This document shows, piece by piece, positions 46,031 through 54,390 of a stretch of 64,000 bases of DNA. The first letter of the stretch is position 1. The number at the start of each line of letters is the position of its first letter. Below the pieces are notes generated by a model. The model was not told where the DNA came from. It saw only the letters and a program-made list of their open reading frames with translations, and did not search any database. Location: positions 62,001 to 126,000 of the forward strand of contig NZ_BAXZ01000022.1 in the NCBI RefSeq assembly GCF_000684975.1, in the 5' to 3' direction. This DNA comes from Paraburkholderia acidipaludis NBRC 101816. Lineage in GTDB: Bacteria; Pseudomonadota; Gammaproteobacteria; Burkholderiales; Burkholderiaceae. The position numbers and the translations under genes were made by a program.

Positions 46031-46492
46031 TCACACGTCCTTGCGGTACATGACGAAGCCGGGCTTGTCGGCCACGCTGTCGTAAAGACGCATGGCCGTA
46101 TGGTTCGTTTCGTGCGTGTGCCAGTAGACGCGCGGCGAATTCGCGGCCTTCGCGGCCGCATGGACGGCCTCGATCAGCACGCGTCCCACGCCCTTGCCGC
46201 GCTCGTCCTCCACCGTGAAGAGATCCTGCAGATAGCAGATCGGACCGCTTAGCGTCGTGCTGCGGTGGAAGAGGTAATGCACGAGCCCGACGACACGCGG
46301 CCCACGTAGCGCGACGAGCGCATGCATCGGTTCGAGGCCGTCGAAGAAGCGCGACCACGTCGCGCGGGTGATCGGCTCGGGCAGCGCCGTCGGTCCGAAG
46401 CGGCCGTAGAAGCGGTTATAGCCGTCCCAGAGCGGGAGCCATGCATCGTAATCGGCCGGCGTGACGGGGCGGACTTCAAGCTGTGCGGACAA
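46031..46492 (-). CDS. GNAT-family N-acetyltransferase
   Basis: A 153-residue single-domain acetyltransferase. Acetyl-CoA binding is shown by LQDLFTVEDERGKGVGRVLI (motif A), followed by NSPRVYWHTHETNHTAMRLYDSV. The WHTHETNxxAxxLY pattern is common in GNAT enzymes acting on small amines or amino acids. It is divergent from a MocR regulator that starts about 95 bases away and may be its target. Confidence 0.87.
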   Translation of the reverse strand: MSAQLEVRPVTPADYDAWLPLWDGYNRFYGRFGPTALPEPITRATWSRFFDGLEPMHALVALRGPRVVGLVHYLFHRSTTLSGPICYLQDLFTVEDERGKGVGRVLIEAVHAAAKAANSPRVYWHTHETNHTAMRLYDSVADKPGFVMYRKDV

Positions 46493-46586
46493 TTTCGTTC
46501 TCCTGTATTCGATGCGAACTCCCAGCGTAAGCGAACTGTGGCACCATTGTTAGCCCCACCGAAACCGCAATTCATGGAGCCACCCG

Positions 46587-48065
46587 TTGGACTACGCGTT
46601 GATGATGGCGGCCTACGCGCGCCGCGCGGCACGCAGGCTGACGCAACAAGACCTGCTTTACGAAAGCCTGCGCCGTGCGATTCTCGACGGCGATATCGTC
46701 GAAGGTGCGCGGCTGGCGTCGAGCCGCGCGCTGGCCGAGCAGCTGGGCATGGCGCGCAACTCGGTGCTGTATGCCTACGAGCGCCTCGTGGAGGAGGGCT
46801 TCGTCACGGCCACGCGCCACGGCTCCCGCGTCAATGCCGTGACGCCAGGCGGCGGCGCCGTGCTGCCTCCGCCGGCGGCACGATCGGCCGGTGCTGCCCG
46901 AATGCTGGCGCGGCGCGTGCTCGAACTGCCGCGCCGCGGCACGCGTGACGGCGCCACGGCGTTGCGTCCGGGCGTGCCTGCGCTCGACGCGTTTCCGTTC
47001 GTGCAATGGCGTACCTCGCTGGAGCGCGCGATGCGGCGGCTGCGTGCCGACGATCTGGGCTATGGCGACAGCGCGGGCCACCCGGCGCTGCGCGAGGCGA
47101 TTGCGCAGTACGTGCGCGTGTCGCGCGGCGTGCGCTGCCAGCCGCAGCAGGTGTTCATCACGAACGGCACGCAGGCGAGCCTCGATCTCTGCGCGCGCCT
47201 CTTCGCCGATCACGGCGAGCGCGTGTGGATCGAGAACCCCGGCTATCTCGGCGCGCGTTCCGCGCTGCTCGCGGGCGGCCTGCAGCTCGTGCCGGTGTCC
47301 GTGGACGCCGCGGGCATGGCGCCGCGCGCGGCGGACTGGCATGAAGCGCCGCCGCGTCTCATCTATCTCACGCCGTCGCATCAGTACCCGCTGGGCAGCG
47401 TGCTGAGCCTCGAGCGGCGCCTCGCGCTGATCGAGCACGCGCGCGCGTGCGGCGCCTGGATCATCGAGGACGACTACGACAGCGAGCTGCGCCACGGCGG
47501 TCCGCCGCTGCCCTCCATCCAGGGTCTCGCCGACGACACGCCGGTAGTCTATCTGGGCACCTTCAGCAAGACGATGTTTCCGGCCTTGCGCATCGGCTTC
47601 CTGGTGGTGCCGCCGGACGTGACGGAGCAGGTGGCGGCGGCCATCGGCACGCTCGAGCGTCAGGGGCGGGTGGCCGAGCAGACGGCGCTGGCCGAATTCA
47701 TCGAAAGCGGCCGCTACGCGCGGCACCTGCGCCGCATGCGCAAGCTCTACGAGGAGCGGCGCGACGGGCTCGTCGCCGCGATCGGGCGCCATCTCGCGGG
47801 CATGCTGACGGTCTCCGCCGACGCGGGCGGCATGCATCTGAGCGCGCGCCTCGACGCGCCGCTGCGCGATGTCGACGTGAGCACGGCCGCGCGCGTGCAC
47901 GGCCTGCACCTGTCGCCGCTCAGCGCATATTGCCTCGGCGGGCCCGATATGCCGCGCTACAACGGCTTTCTGCTGGGCTACGCGGAAGCGCCGCCGCCCG
48001 TGGCCGACGCGCTGATGGCAACGCTCGCGCGGGTGATACGCGAGCTGGCGGAGGGCGGCGGCTGA
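46587..48065 (+). CDS. MocR/PdxR-type GntR regulator with aminotransferase domain
   Basis: A 492-residue fusion of a GntR winged helix-turn-helix (residues 20-90: LYESLRRAILDGDIVEGARL, SSRALAEQLGMARNSVLYAY) and a PLP-binding fold-I aminotransferase-like domain (residues 125-485). The PLP lysine is in YLGTFSKTMFPALRIGF. MocR proteins sense PLP or amino-compounds. The start is taken as TTG at 46587 with GGAG upstream, giving MDYAL; later ATGs at 46602 and 46605 are possible. The divergent acetyltransferase gene is the likely target. Confidence 0.88.
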   Translation: MDYALMMAAYARRAARRLTQQDLLYESLRRAILDGDIVEGARLASSRALAEQLGMARNSVLYAYERLVEEGFVTATRHGSRVNAVTPGGGAVLPPPAARSAGAARMLARRVLELPRRGTRDGATALRPGVPALDAFPFVQWRTSLERAMRRLRADDLGYGDSAGHPALREAIAQYVRVSRGVRCQPQQVFITNGTQASLDLCARLFADHGERVWIENPGYLGARSALLAGGLQLVPVSVDAAGMAPRAADWHEAPPRLIYLTPSHQYPLGSVLSLERRLALIEHARACGAWIIEDDYDSELRHGGPPLPSIQGLADDTPVVYLGTFSKTMFPALRIGFLVVPPDVTEQVAAAIGTLERQGRVAEQTALAEFIESGRYARHLRRMRKLYEERRDGLVAAIGRHLAGMLTVSADAGGMHLSARLDAPLRDVDVSTAARVHGLHLSPLSAYCLGGPDMPRYNGFLLGYAEAPPPVADALMATLARVIRELAEGGG

Positions 48066-49046
48066 TCACTCGTGGCCCGCGACGGCGTGCGGGACGTACG
48101 GCGCTTCGAGCGCGTCGACTTCTTCGTCGGTGAGTTCGAGCGAGAGCGCCGCGACGGCGTCGTCGAGATGCTGCGGCTTCGAGGCGCCGATGATGGGCGT
48201 GGTGACCTCCTGCTTCTGCAGCATCCAGGCGAGGGCGACCTGCGCGCGCGGCACGTTGCGCGCCTTCGCGATCGCGCCGACCGCCTCGACGATCGCGCGG
48301 TCGGCCTCGGCCGTGGCGTCGTAGAGCTTGTGGCCATAAGCGTCGCTTTCCTCGCGCGCGCTCGTGGCGTTCCACTCGCGCGTGAGGCGCCCGCGCGCGA
48401 GCGGACTCCACGGCATCACGGCGACGCCTTGGTCGGCGCACAGCGGCAGCATTTCGCGTTCCTCCTCGCGATAGAGCAGGTTCAGGTGATCCTGCATGCT
48501 GACGAACGAGGTCCAGCCGTTCAGGTAAGACGTGTAGAGCGCCTTGCTGAACTGCCATGCATGCATCGACGAGGCGCCGATATAGCGGGCCTTGCCGGCC
48601 TTCACGATGTCGTGCAGCGCTTCGAGCGTTTCCTCGATGGGCGTGTCGTAGTCCCAGCGGTGGATCTGGTAGAGATCGACGTAATCGGTGCCGAGGCGCC
48701 GCAGGCTGTTGTCGATCTCGGCGAAGAGCGCCTTGCGCGACAGGCCCGCGCCGTTCGGGCCGGGGCGCATGCGGTTGTACACCTTCGTTGCGATCACCAC
48801 GTCCTCGCGCTTGACGAAATCGAGCAGCGCGCGGCCCACGATCTCTTCCGAGGTGCCGTCCGAATAGGTGTTGGCGGTATCGAAGAAGTTGATGCCCACG
48901 TCGAGCGCCTGGCGCAGCAGTGGGCGGGCGGCGTCGGCGCCGAGCGTCCACGGATGCGCGCCGCGCTCGGGCACGCCGTAGGTCATGCAGCCAAGACACA
49001 GACGCGAGACTTCCAGCCCGGTTGGGCCGAATCTGACGTATTCCAT
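48066..49046 (-). CDS. Aldo/keto reductase
   Basis: A 326-residue NADPH-dependent reductase of the AKR superfamily, closest in style to the AKR11/YajO-like group. The catalytic Asp and Tyr lie in NFFDTANTYSDGTSEEIVGR, Lys in VVIATKVYN and His in LYQIHRWDYDTPIEETLEAL; MPWSPLARGRLTRE and cofactor-binding VTTPIIGASKPQHLDDAVAA follow. ATG at 49046 has AAGGAG upstream. Its stop touches the MocR stop. It probably reduces aldehydes; substrate unknown. Confidence 0.9.
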   Translation of the reverse strand: MEYVRFGPTGLEVSRLCLGCMTYGVPERGAHPWTLGADAARPLLRQALDVGINFFDTANTYSDGTSEEIVGRALLDFVKREDVVIATKVYNRMRPGPNGAGLSRKALFAEIDNSLRRLGTDYVDLYQIHRWDYDTPIEETLEALHDIVKAGKARYIGASSMHAWQFSKALYTSYLNGWTSFVSMQDHLNLLYREEEREMLPLCADQGVAVMPWSPLARGRLTREWNATSAREESDAYGHKLYDATAEADRAIVEAVGAIAKARNVPRAQVALAWMLQKQEVTTPIIGASKPQHLDDAVAALSLELTDEEVDALEAPYVPHAVAGHE

Positions 49047-49370
49047 TGCGGTCACTCCTTGTGCGAAAGCGGATGAGGCGGCGGCGCGCCTGTGACGACG
49101 GCGGCGGCGCCGGTGCGCCGGGGAGACTACGGTTAGCGTACCCGAGCCGCCGAAGATGCGCAGAAAGCCGGCCAAACGACAGCAAGCCGGTACGACGATC
49201 AAACATCTAATTTCGAGAAAGCGCGCGCGACGGAATTTGTGCTAATTTGTGTTCAGTTGCATTTATCTCAAACAGGCTAAATTAGCCCGTATGATTTGGA
49301 GTCCATATCAATAAATCGATGTGCGGGGAAGTCCTGCAGGATCCCGTTCCGCACCCGCCTTGTCTTTCTC
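49047..49370. other. Intergenic promoter region with a 13-bp inverted repeat
   Basis: About 324 bases between the divergent aldo/keto reductase and hypothetical genes. The right half is AT-rich and contains GGCTAA-A-TTAGCC at 49275-49287 followed by a possible -10 (CGTATGAT). No coding frame is supported. Confidence 0.5.
49275..49287. promoter_or_regulatory. Inverted repeat GGCTAA-A-TTAGCC
   Basis: A perfect 6-bp inverted repeat with a single central base, in AT-rich sequence 84 bp before the start at 49371. It overlaps the likely promoter and may be an operator. Confidence 0.4.
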
Positions 49371-50033
49371 ATGCCAACCGATTACACCGCCTCCTTTACC
49401 CTCTGGGTTGTCGTTCGTTCCCAAAGCCGTCCCGACGGCTCGCGCTTCGTCGAGCCCGCGTGGACGGGCGACGGCGAGCGCAGCGGCGTCGCCATCTTCG
49501 TTTCACGCCTCGATGCGCACATTTACGCGACACTGCGTAACGGATGGCTTGCCGGCGACGGCGCGGACAAGTGGCACTGCCTCTCCTTGCAGGCGTTCGA
49601 TCTGCATGCCTACGCCCGCGACCAGAACGACAGCGTGAACTGCGCCGCGGTGTTCGGCTTTGCCTGCGACGCCGAAGGCGCGCTGGTCATGTCACGCGGC
49701 GCGCCGTGCCCGAGCTACTTCGAACTCACGTTCGACCTGCCGGAGGACATCGCGGACGTGGTATTCCATTTCAACCAGGCCGTGTTTGAAGCCATGTGCG
49801 TGCTCTGGCAGGAGATCGGCGCGCGTGCGCAGCCGCAGTCGATCAATCGCACCGAGGCCATGAGCGATGGTGCCTTCGCATGGCTGCTCGATATCGCGCT
49901 GAGCGTTGCGACCGAGACCGGCGCCGTGGCCAAAGCCGATCACTGGACGGTGTTCGAGCCGCTTTCCATGCGCTGGCTCCGCGCGCCGACCGAGGTTGAC
50001 GCGATGCAGGGGGCGAAGCCGACATTGCACTGA
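49371..50033 (+). CDS. Hypothetical protein (220 aa)
   Basis: A 220-residue soluble protein without signal peptide. It reads as a compact, well-ordered sequence (FVEPAWTGDGERSGVAIFVS, KWHCLSLQAFDLHAYARDQN, YFELTFDLPEDIADVVFHFN) with several cysteines that are not in a known motif. No family is recognised. It starts at the ATG at 49371. The neighbours are a small acidic protein and the flhC region. Confidence 0.65.
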   Translation: MPTDYTASFTLWVVVRSQSRPDGSRFVEPAWTGDGERSGVAIFVSRLDAHIYATLRNGWLAGDGADKWHCLSLQAFDLHAYARDQNDSVNCAAVFGFACDAEGALVMSRGAPCPSYFELTFDLPEDIADVVFHFNQAVFEAMCVLWQEIGARAQPQSINRTEAMSDGAFAWLLDIALSVATETGAVAKADHWTVFEPLSMRWLRAPTEVDAMQGAKPTLH

Positions 50034-50077
50034 CTTCGCGCCGTGGCGAGCTCCCGTACCGCCGCCCTCACGCCAAC

Positions 50078-50572
50078 TCACACCAGCAGCGAGACGATGC
50101 CGCCGATCGTGAGCCCCGCAGCCAGCCATCTGCCGGCGGAATACGCGTCGTTCGGGTCCGCGGGCAGGTCGGGACGCTCCAGTCCGAGCACGCCGTCTAC
50201 CAGCGAGCGCACGGGTTGGGCGTTGGCCCCGTCGTCGGTTTCGCCGTCCGTGTCGCCGGAGTCACTGGTGTTGCCCGCCGCCAATGGATCCGAGGGATCG
50301 TCGATGACGATCACGACATCACCGCCGTTGTCGGTCTCGACGCCATCGCCCTCGTCGCCGCCGTCGTCGTCCGCCGCTGCGGCCGCATAACCTGCCGGCG
50401 AGATGTCGACCGCGTCGTCCTGCGAGACGGACGCGGGCGCGCTCGTGCCGGATAGCGTCGAGTCATCGTTCGCCGACTGGCTCGCGGCAGACGCGGCGAC
50501 ACCCGAGCCCGTGCCGGGCAGGTTCGCCGCCACGCTGCCGGACGAGACCGGCGTCATACCTACTGATTCCAT
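50078..50572 (-). CDS. Acidic low-complexity protein with C-terminal membrane segment
   Basis: A 164-residue protein. The first 70 residues are Ser/Ala/Gly/Thr-rich and residues 70-120 are a strongly acidic Asp/Gly stretch (DDDGGDEGDGVETDNGGD). The last twenty residues (WLAAGLTIGGIVSLLV at the very end) form a hydrophobic segment, like a tail anchor. There is no signal peptide. CAGGAGG lies before ATG 50572. No family is recognised. The layout suggests a membrane-tethered disordered tail. Confidence 0.6.
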   Translation of the reverse strand: MESVGMTPVSSGSVAANLPGTGSGVAASAASQSANDDSTLSGTSAPASVSQDDAVDISPAGYAAAAADDDGGDEGDGVETDNGGDVVIVIDDPSDPLAAGNTSDSGDTDGETDDGANAQPVRSLVDGVLGLERPDLPADPNDAYSAGRWLAAGLTIGGIVSLLV

Positions 50573-50755
50573 GTTCGCCTCCTGAGGCCTATCACACGCC
50601 CGGGGGATGTTCCCACGCCGCGGCTGCGTATCGGTCCACGAAAAGCGCGTAAAAACGCGTGGTATTTCGCGGCGCCGGGAATCGCCGGTGCTGCCACAAT
50701 GGCGGCATCGCAGGTTGTGCGTGCACCCATGTACGCCGACGCAAACGTATGCACC

Positions 50756-51133
50756 ATGAAGCACACCTTAACGTCGAATGTGGACGAACCCGATGCACGG
50801 ACGGGGGCCGTCAGCCTCTATCGCGGGGCTGACTTGAACGAGCCTTCGCGGCGCATGCTGTTCGAGGCGCTCTACCGCGCGCGCTTTCTGCAGGCGCATG
50901 CGCGCCTGCCCGATGCGCTCGAGCGCGATCACAACGACGACTACATTCAGAGCGGTCCGCAGATTGCGTGGGAAATCTGGCAGGCCGCGCATGCGCGCGC
51001 GCTGGAGCTGGCCGCGCAGATTTGCGAGCGCCGCCAGGACGCGCACACGAGCCAGTACGACAAGGCCGTGTGCCGCCTCTGCGCGCGCGATATTCGCGCG
51101 TTGCTGCGTGCCATGGACCGGAGCAGTATTTGA
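50756..51133 (+). CDS. Hypothetical protein (125 aa)
   Basis: A 125-residue helical protein. The recognisable parts are SLYRGADLNEPSRRMLFEAL, RDHNDDYIQSGPQIAWEIWQ and a pair of cysteines in AVCRLCARDIRALLRAM. No family is recognised. It converges on flhC, four bases between the stops. The ATG at 50756 is chosen; an ATG ten codons earlier is possible. Confidence 0.55.
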   Translation: MKHTLTSNVDEPDARTGAVSLYRGADLNEPSRRMLFEALYRARFLQAHARLPDALERDHNDDYIQSGPQIAWEIWQAAHARALELAAQICERRQDAHTSQYDKAVCRLCARDIRALLRAMDRSSI

Positions 51134-51137
51134 GCCG

Positions 51138-51857
51138 TCAGGCCGGCTCCGGGAGGGCCACGCGGGAGAGAGGTGCCGCGCGAGCCATGGTGTGCCGGGC
51201 GTTGAGCGTGCGCGACACTTCGTCGAGCATCACCATCATTTCCTCGGGCACGTCGCCGTAGAGAGAGCCGGCGCGTGGCGGCATCCCGAACGAGACAGGC
51301 GAGCGTCTTTCGTCGTCGCCGGCTTCGCGCGTGGCCGCCTGCGCGGGGCGAGTGATTGCCGCGCGCGAAGGCGGCGCACAGACGCAGCAAACGGACGGCT
51401 TGTTCGTTTCGTGCATGTGCCGCACGAAGCGCCCCGAGCAGACGGGGCAGGGCGCGAGCGTCAAGAGTCCGCCTTCGAAGAAGCGCAGCAGGGTCCACGC
51501 GCGCGTGAAGCTGAGCACGCGTTCAATGCCGGTGCAATAGCAGTGTTCGATATAAAGGCGGTAGGCGCGCGTGAGCGCATCGAGGCGCGTGCAGCACGCC
51601 ACGTCCCTGAGAAACAGATAGATGTTGTAGAAGAGCGATGCATGGACGTTCGGCAGCCACGTGAAATACCAGTCGGCCGAAAACGGCAGCATGCCCTTGG
51701 GCGGCGACGCGCCCTTGAGTTCGCGATACAGCCGGATCATGCGCGTTCTCGAGAGCTTCAGCTCTTTTTCGAGTACCGGCATGCGCGCGCCTAGCTGGAT
51801 GAGCTCGATGGCGCGCAGCACTTCGCGCGCATCTTCGGTCACACTGCCTTTGTACAT
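51138..51857 (-). CDS. flhC: FlhC-family flagellar transcriptional regulator
   Basis: A 239-residue FlhC protein. Helical core motifs are REVLRAIELIQLGARMPVLE, LSRTRMIRLYRELKGASPPK and GMLPFSADWYFTWLPNVHAS. The zinc cysteines fall at 137, 140, 157 and 160 (CPVC and CCVC pairs), the same numbers as in E. coli FlhC. A C-terminal extension of about 50 residues goes beyond the E. coli length. FlhC works with FlhD as FlhD4C2 to activate flagellar genes, but no flhD gene is next to it here. It therefore is a lone, perhaps secondary, copy. Confidence 0.9.
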   Translation of the reverse strand: MYKGSVTEDAREVLRAIELIQLGARMPVLEKELKLSRTRMIRLYRELKGASPPKGMLPFSADWYFTWLPNVHASLFYNIYLFLRDVACCTRLDALTRAYRLYIEHCYCTGIERVLSFTRAWTLLRFFEGGLLTLAPCPVCSGRFVRHMHETNKPSVCCVCAPPSRAAITRPAQAATREAGDDERRSPVSFGMPPRAGSLYGDVPEEMMVMLDEVSRTLNARHTMARAAPLSRVALPEPA

Positions 51858-52116
51858 GACACGGGGCTCTCCATGAGACAGGTGAGACAGGTGCGATAGC
51901 CACGGCGGCCGGGCGCGGGTTCCTGAACGTGCTGGCGATTATAGAAGCGCGCTTATTAGCGTCAAGGCTAATATTCTGGAGCGGTTTGAAAGATTTTTCG
52001 TCGCTTGCGGCCTGCTCGTAACGGTGGCTTCTTTTAATACCGATTATCATAGAGCCCTGCTGCGTATCCCGCGCGGCTCGCGGGATACGCGAGCGCCTGT
52101 TATCGACTGCCAATCA
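51858..52116. promoter_or_regulatory. Divergent region of flhC and the phosphatase-like gene
   Basis: It contains TGAGACAGG twice in tandem near 51882-51899 and the inverted repeat TATTAGC-GTCAAG-GCTAATA at 51954-51973. The centre is AT-rich and likely holds both promoters. Confidence 0.45.
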
Positions 52117-53073
52117 ATGATTTCTCGTTTTTCCGCCTCGTTCGCTTCGTCTCGCGAAGACCGCAAGCGTGCGCCCCGCCGTGCGCTCGGCGGCATCCTG
52201 AGCAGCTTCGGCGGCGGTGCGCCGGGCTGTCCCGTGGACGCTCCCGCAAACGCGCCGCGGCGTGCGCTCATCAAGGGCACCGTTAGCGCGCTTGCGCTGG
52301 GCAGTTGCGCGAGTACGCTGTTGAGCGCCTGCGGCGGCGATTTCGCGGGCGGCAGCGGTTCACAGGACGACGCCACGCCAACCCTCAAGTCGGTGGCCAA
52401 CTTCCGCGACGTGGCGGGCGCGGCGCCCGGCTATGCCACGAGCGACGGCGCGCGCGTCCGGCGCGGACTGATCTATCGCTCGGACGCGCTGACGCTCAGC
52501 GCCGCCGACGCCGTCACGCTGCAGAACCTTGGCGTGACGACCGTGTACGATCTGCGCACGCCGGCGGAAAGCGGCCAGACGCCCGACGCGCAGGTCGCGG
52601 GCGCGAGTTACGTTGCGATCAATGTGCCCGGCACGGCAACGCCGCCGTCGTTTGCGGGCATGTCGGCGCAGGAACTGGATGCGGCCATGCAGGGCGAGTG
52701 GAACGCATTCATCGCCGGACGCGTGCAGGCTTCGGCTTACGGCGAGCTGTTGAACCAGATCGCGCAAGCGTCGGGGCCGCAAATCATCACCGGGGGCACG
52801 GGGGTGGACGCGGTGGGATGGGCGAGCGCCTTGCTGCTCCTGATCGCAAACGTGCCGCTCGAAATCGTCGTCAAGGACTTTCTGCTGACGAATGCGTACC
52901 GTTCGACCGGCGTGGATGCGGTGAACGCCGCTCCGCCCGTGCAGAGCAGCTATTTGCAGGCCGCTTTCGACGCGCTGCAGTCGAACTACGGCGATCTCAG
53001 CCGCTACCTCACGGTGGGCCTCGGTCTCGCGCCCGCTACGATCGACCTGCTGCGCAGCCGCCTCGTCGCGTAG
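52117..53073 (+). CDS. Tat-type lipoprotein, tyrosine-phosphatase-like, catalytically dead
   Basis: A 318-residue protein. The N-terminus has a twin-arginine segment (PRRALIKGTVSALALGS, residues 48-64) and a lipobox LSAC at 69-72, so it is likely exported by Tat and lipid-anchored. The rest is the Y_phosphatase3 fold: SVANFRDVAG, RRGLIYRSDALT, VYDLRTPAE. The active-site loop HCTAGKDRTG of that family is replaced by TGGTGVDAVG at 225-234: Cys226 is Gly and Arg232 is Ala. Without both the nucleophile and phosphate-binding Arg it cannot work as a phosphatase. It may bind phosphorylated or other ligands instead. Confidence 0.8.
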   Translation: MISRFSASFASSREDRKRAPRRALGGILSSFGGGAPGCPVDAPANAPRRALIKGTVSALALGSCASTLLSACGGDFAGGSGSQDDATPTLKSVANFRDVAGAAPGYATSDGARVRRGLIYRSDALTLSAADAVTLQNLGVTTVYDLRTPAESGQTPDAQVAGASYVAINVPGTATPPSFAGMSAQELDAAMQGEWNAFIAGRVQASAYGELLNQIAQASGPQIITGGTGVDAVGWASALLLLIANVPLEIVVKDFLLTNAYRSTGVDAVNAAPPVQSSYLQAAFDALQSNYGDLSRYLTVGLGLAPATIDLLRSRLVA

Positions 53074-53127
53074 TTGCGTTGGAGGTGCGTTGTGCGCGGG
53101 GGCTGGCGCGTGCCGCTCCCGCGCGCG

Positions 53128-54390
53128 TCAGGCGGCGGGCAGCACGATCCGCACGCGCAAGCCGCCTTCCGGGTGATTCGAAAGCTCGCAGCGGCCGCCC
53201 TGGTTGCGGGTGAGGCGGGTGACGATCGCGAGGCCGAGCCCGCAGTGGCCCTCGCCGCCGCGGGCTTCGTCGAGCCGCACGAACGGCTTGAGGGCGGCGG
53301 CCACCCGTTCGGCGGGAATGCCGGCACCGTGGTCGCGTACTTCGATCGACCAGTGCTGGCCTTCGCGGCGCGTGGAGATCTCGATGGGCGGTACGCCGTG
53401 TTCCAGCGCGTTGTCCGCCAGATTCGAAACGAGGCGATCGAGCAACGTGCGCGGCATGCGAAATTCCGGACCGGCGCGCAGATCCAGCCGGAAGAGTTCT
53501 TCGCCCTCGTCGGCGGTATCGGCGCTGAACTGCTCGCGCAGCAGCGCCTCGACTTCCACCTCGGGGCTCGTTTCGGGCCGCTGGCGCGCGAATTCCAGGA
53601 ACTGCTGAACGATGTCGGTGAGCGAATCGACCTCGCGGATGATCTGTTCGCGCTCGCGTTCCGAACCCAGCATGCTCGCGCGCAGCTTGAGCCGCGTGAG
53701 CGGCGACTTGAGATCGTGCGCCACGCCCGCGAGCATGACAGCCTGATCGTCGTCCGCTTCGTTGAGCTGCTTCATCATGCCGTTGAACGAGCCGATCAAC
53801 TCGCGCAGTTCGTGCGGCCCGCGCTCGCTCATGGGCGCGGGCCGCTGGCCCGTGCCGAACGCACGCGCGGCCTGGGCCACGCGCGAGAGCGGGCGCTGCA
53901 TCTGCCACACCGCAAGCAGCGAAAGGACGAGCGACATGGCCAGCAGCGCGCCGGCCTCGAGAATGGGGTTAGGCGGCGGCGGCAGGTCGATGGGCGCGAC
54001 GATCCAGACCGGGCGGCCCGCAAAGCGTATCCACAGCGCGTGCGCATGGCTCGTGTCGGTGAGAATCTCCGTGCCCGGCGGCAGATCGCGCAGCAACTGC
54101 CGGCGCAGGTCGGCGAGCGGCTCGCGCGTGGGCGTTTCCAGATGGACGTCGGCCGGCATGTTCCAGGTGGGCACGAGATGCACGCGCAGCGCGGGCGCGA
54201 GTTCGACCTCGTCGGGCGCCGCCCCGTTCGCGGCGTGCAGCATGAGCAGCAGGCCGCGCTCGAACCCTTCGAGTTCGTGCCGGCGCGGCTGGTGCGCGAA
54301 CACGGCGAACCAGCCCGCCTGGATCGCGAACAACACGAGCGTGGACATCAGGGCCATGCGCCCGAACAGCGTGTTGAACGGATTGCTCAT
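53128..54390 (-). CDS. Sensor histidine kinase (EnvZ-like)
   Basis: A 420-residue membrane kinase. Transmembrane segments at about 10-32 and 143-163 flank a periplasmic domain of 110 residues; HAMP spans 163-215, the phosphoacceptor His225 is in GVAHDLKSPLTRLKLRA, and the ATPase domain has SNLADNALEHG, VRDHGAGIP and GHCGLGLAIV. Its start overlaps the stop of the response regulator gene by four bases. The pair should respond to an envelope or osmotic signal. The ligand is unknown. Confidence 0.92.
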   Translation of the reverse strand: MSNPFNTLFGRMALMSTLVLFAIQAGWFAVFAHQPRRHELEGFERGLLLMLHAANGAAPDEVELAPALRVHLVPTWNMPADVHLETPTREPLADLRRQLLRDLPPGTEILTDTSHAHALWIRFAGRPVWIVAPIDLPPPPNPILEAGALLAMSLVLSLLAVWQMQRPLSRVAQAARAFGTGQRPAPMSERGPHELRELIGSFNGMMKQLNEADDDQAVMLAGVAHDLKSPLTRLKLRASMLGSEREREQIIREVDSLTDIVQQFLEFARQRPETSPEVEVEALLREQFSADTADEGEELFRLDLRAGPEFRMPRTLLDRLVSNLADNALEHGVPPIEISTRREGQHWSIEVRDHGAGIPAERVAAALKPFVRLDEARGGEGHCGLGLAIVTRLTRNQGGRCELSNHPEGGLRVRIVLPAA

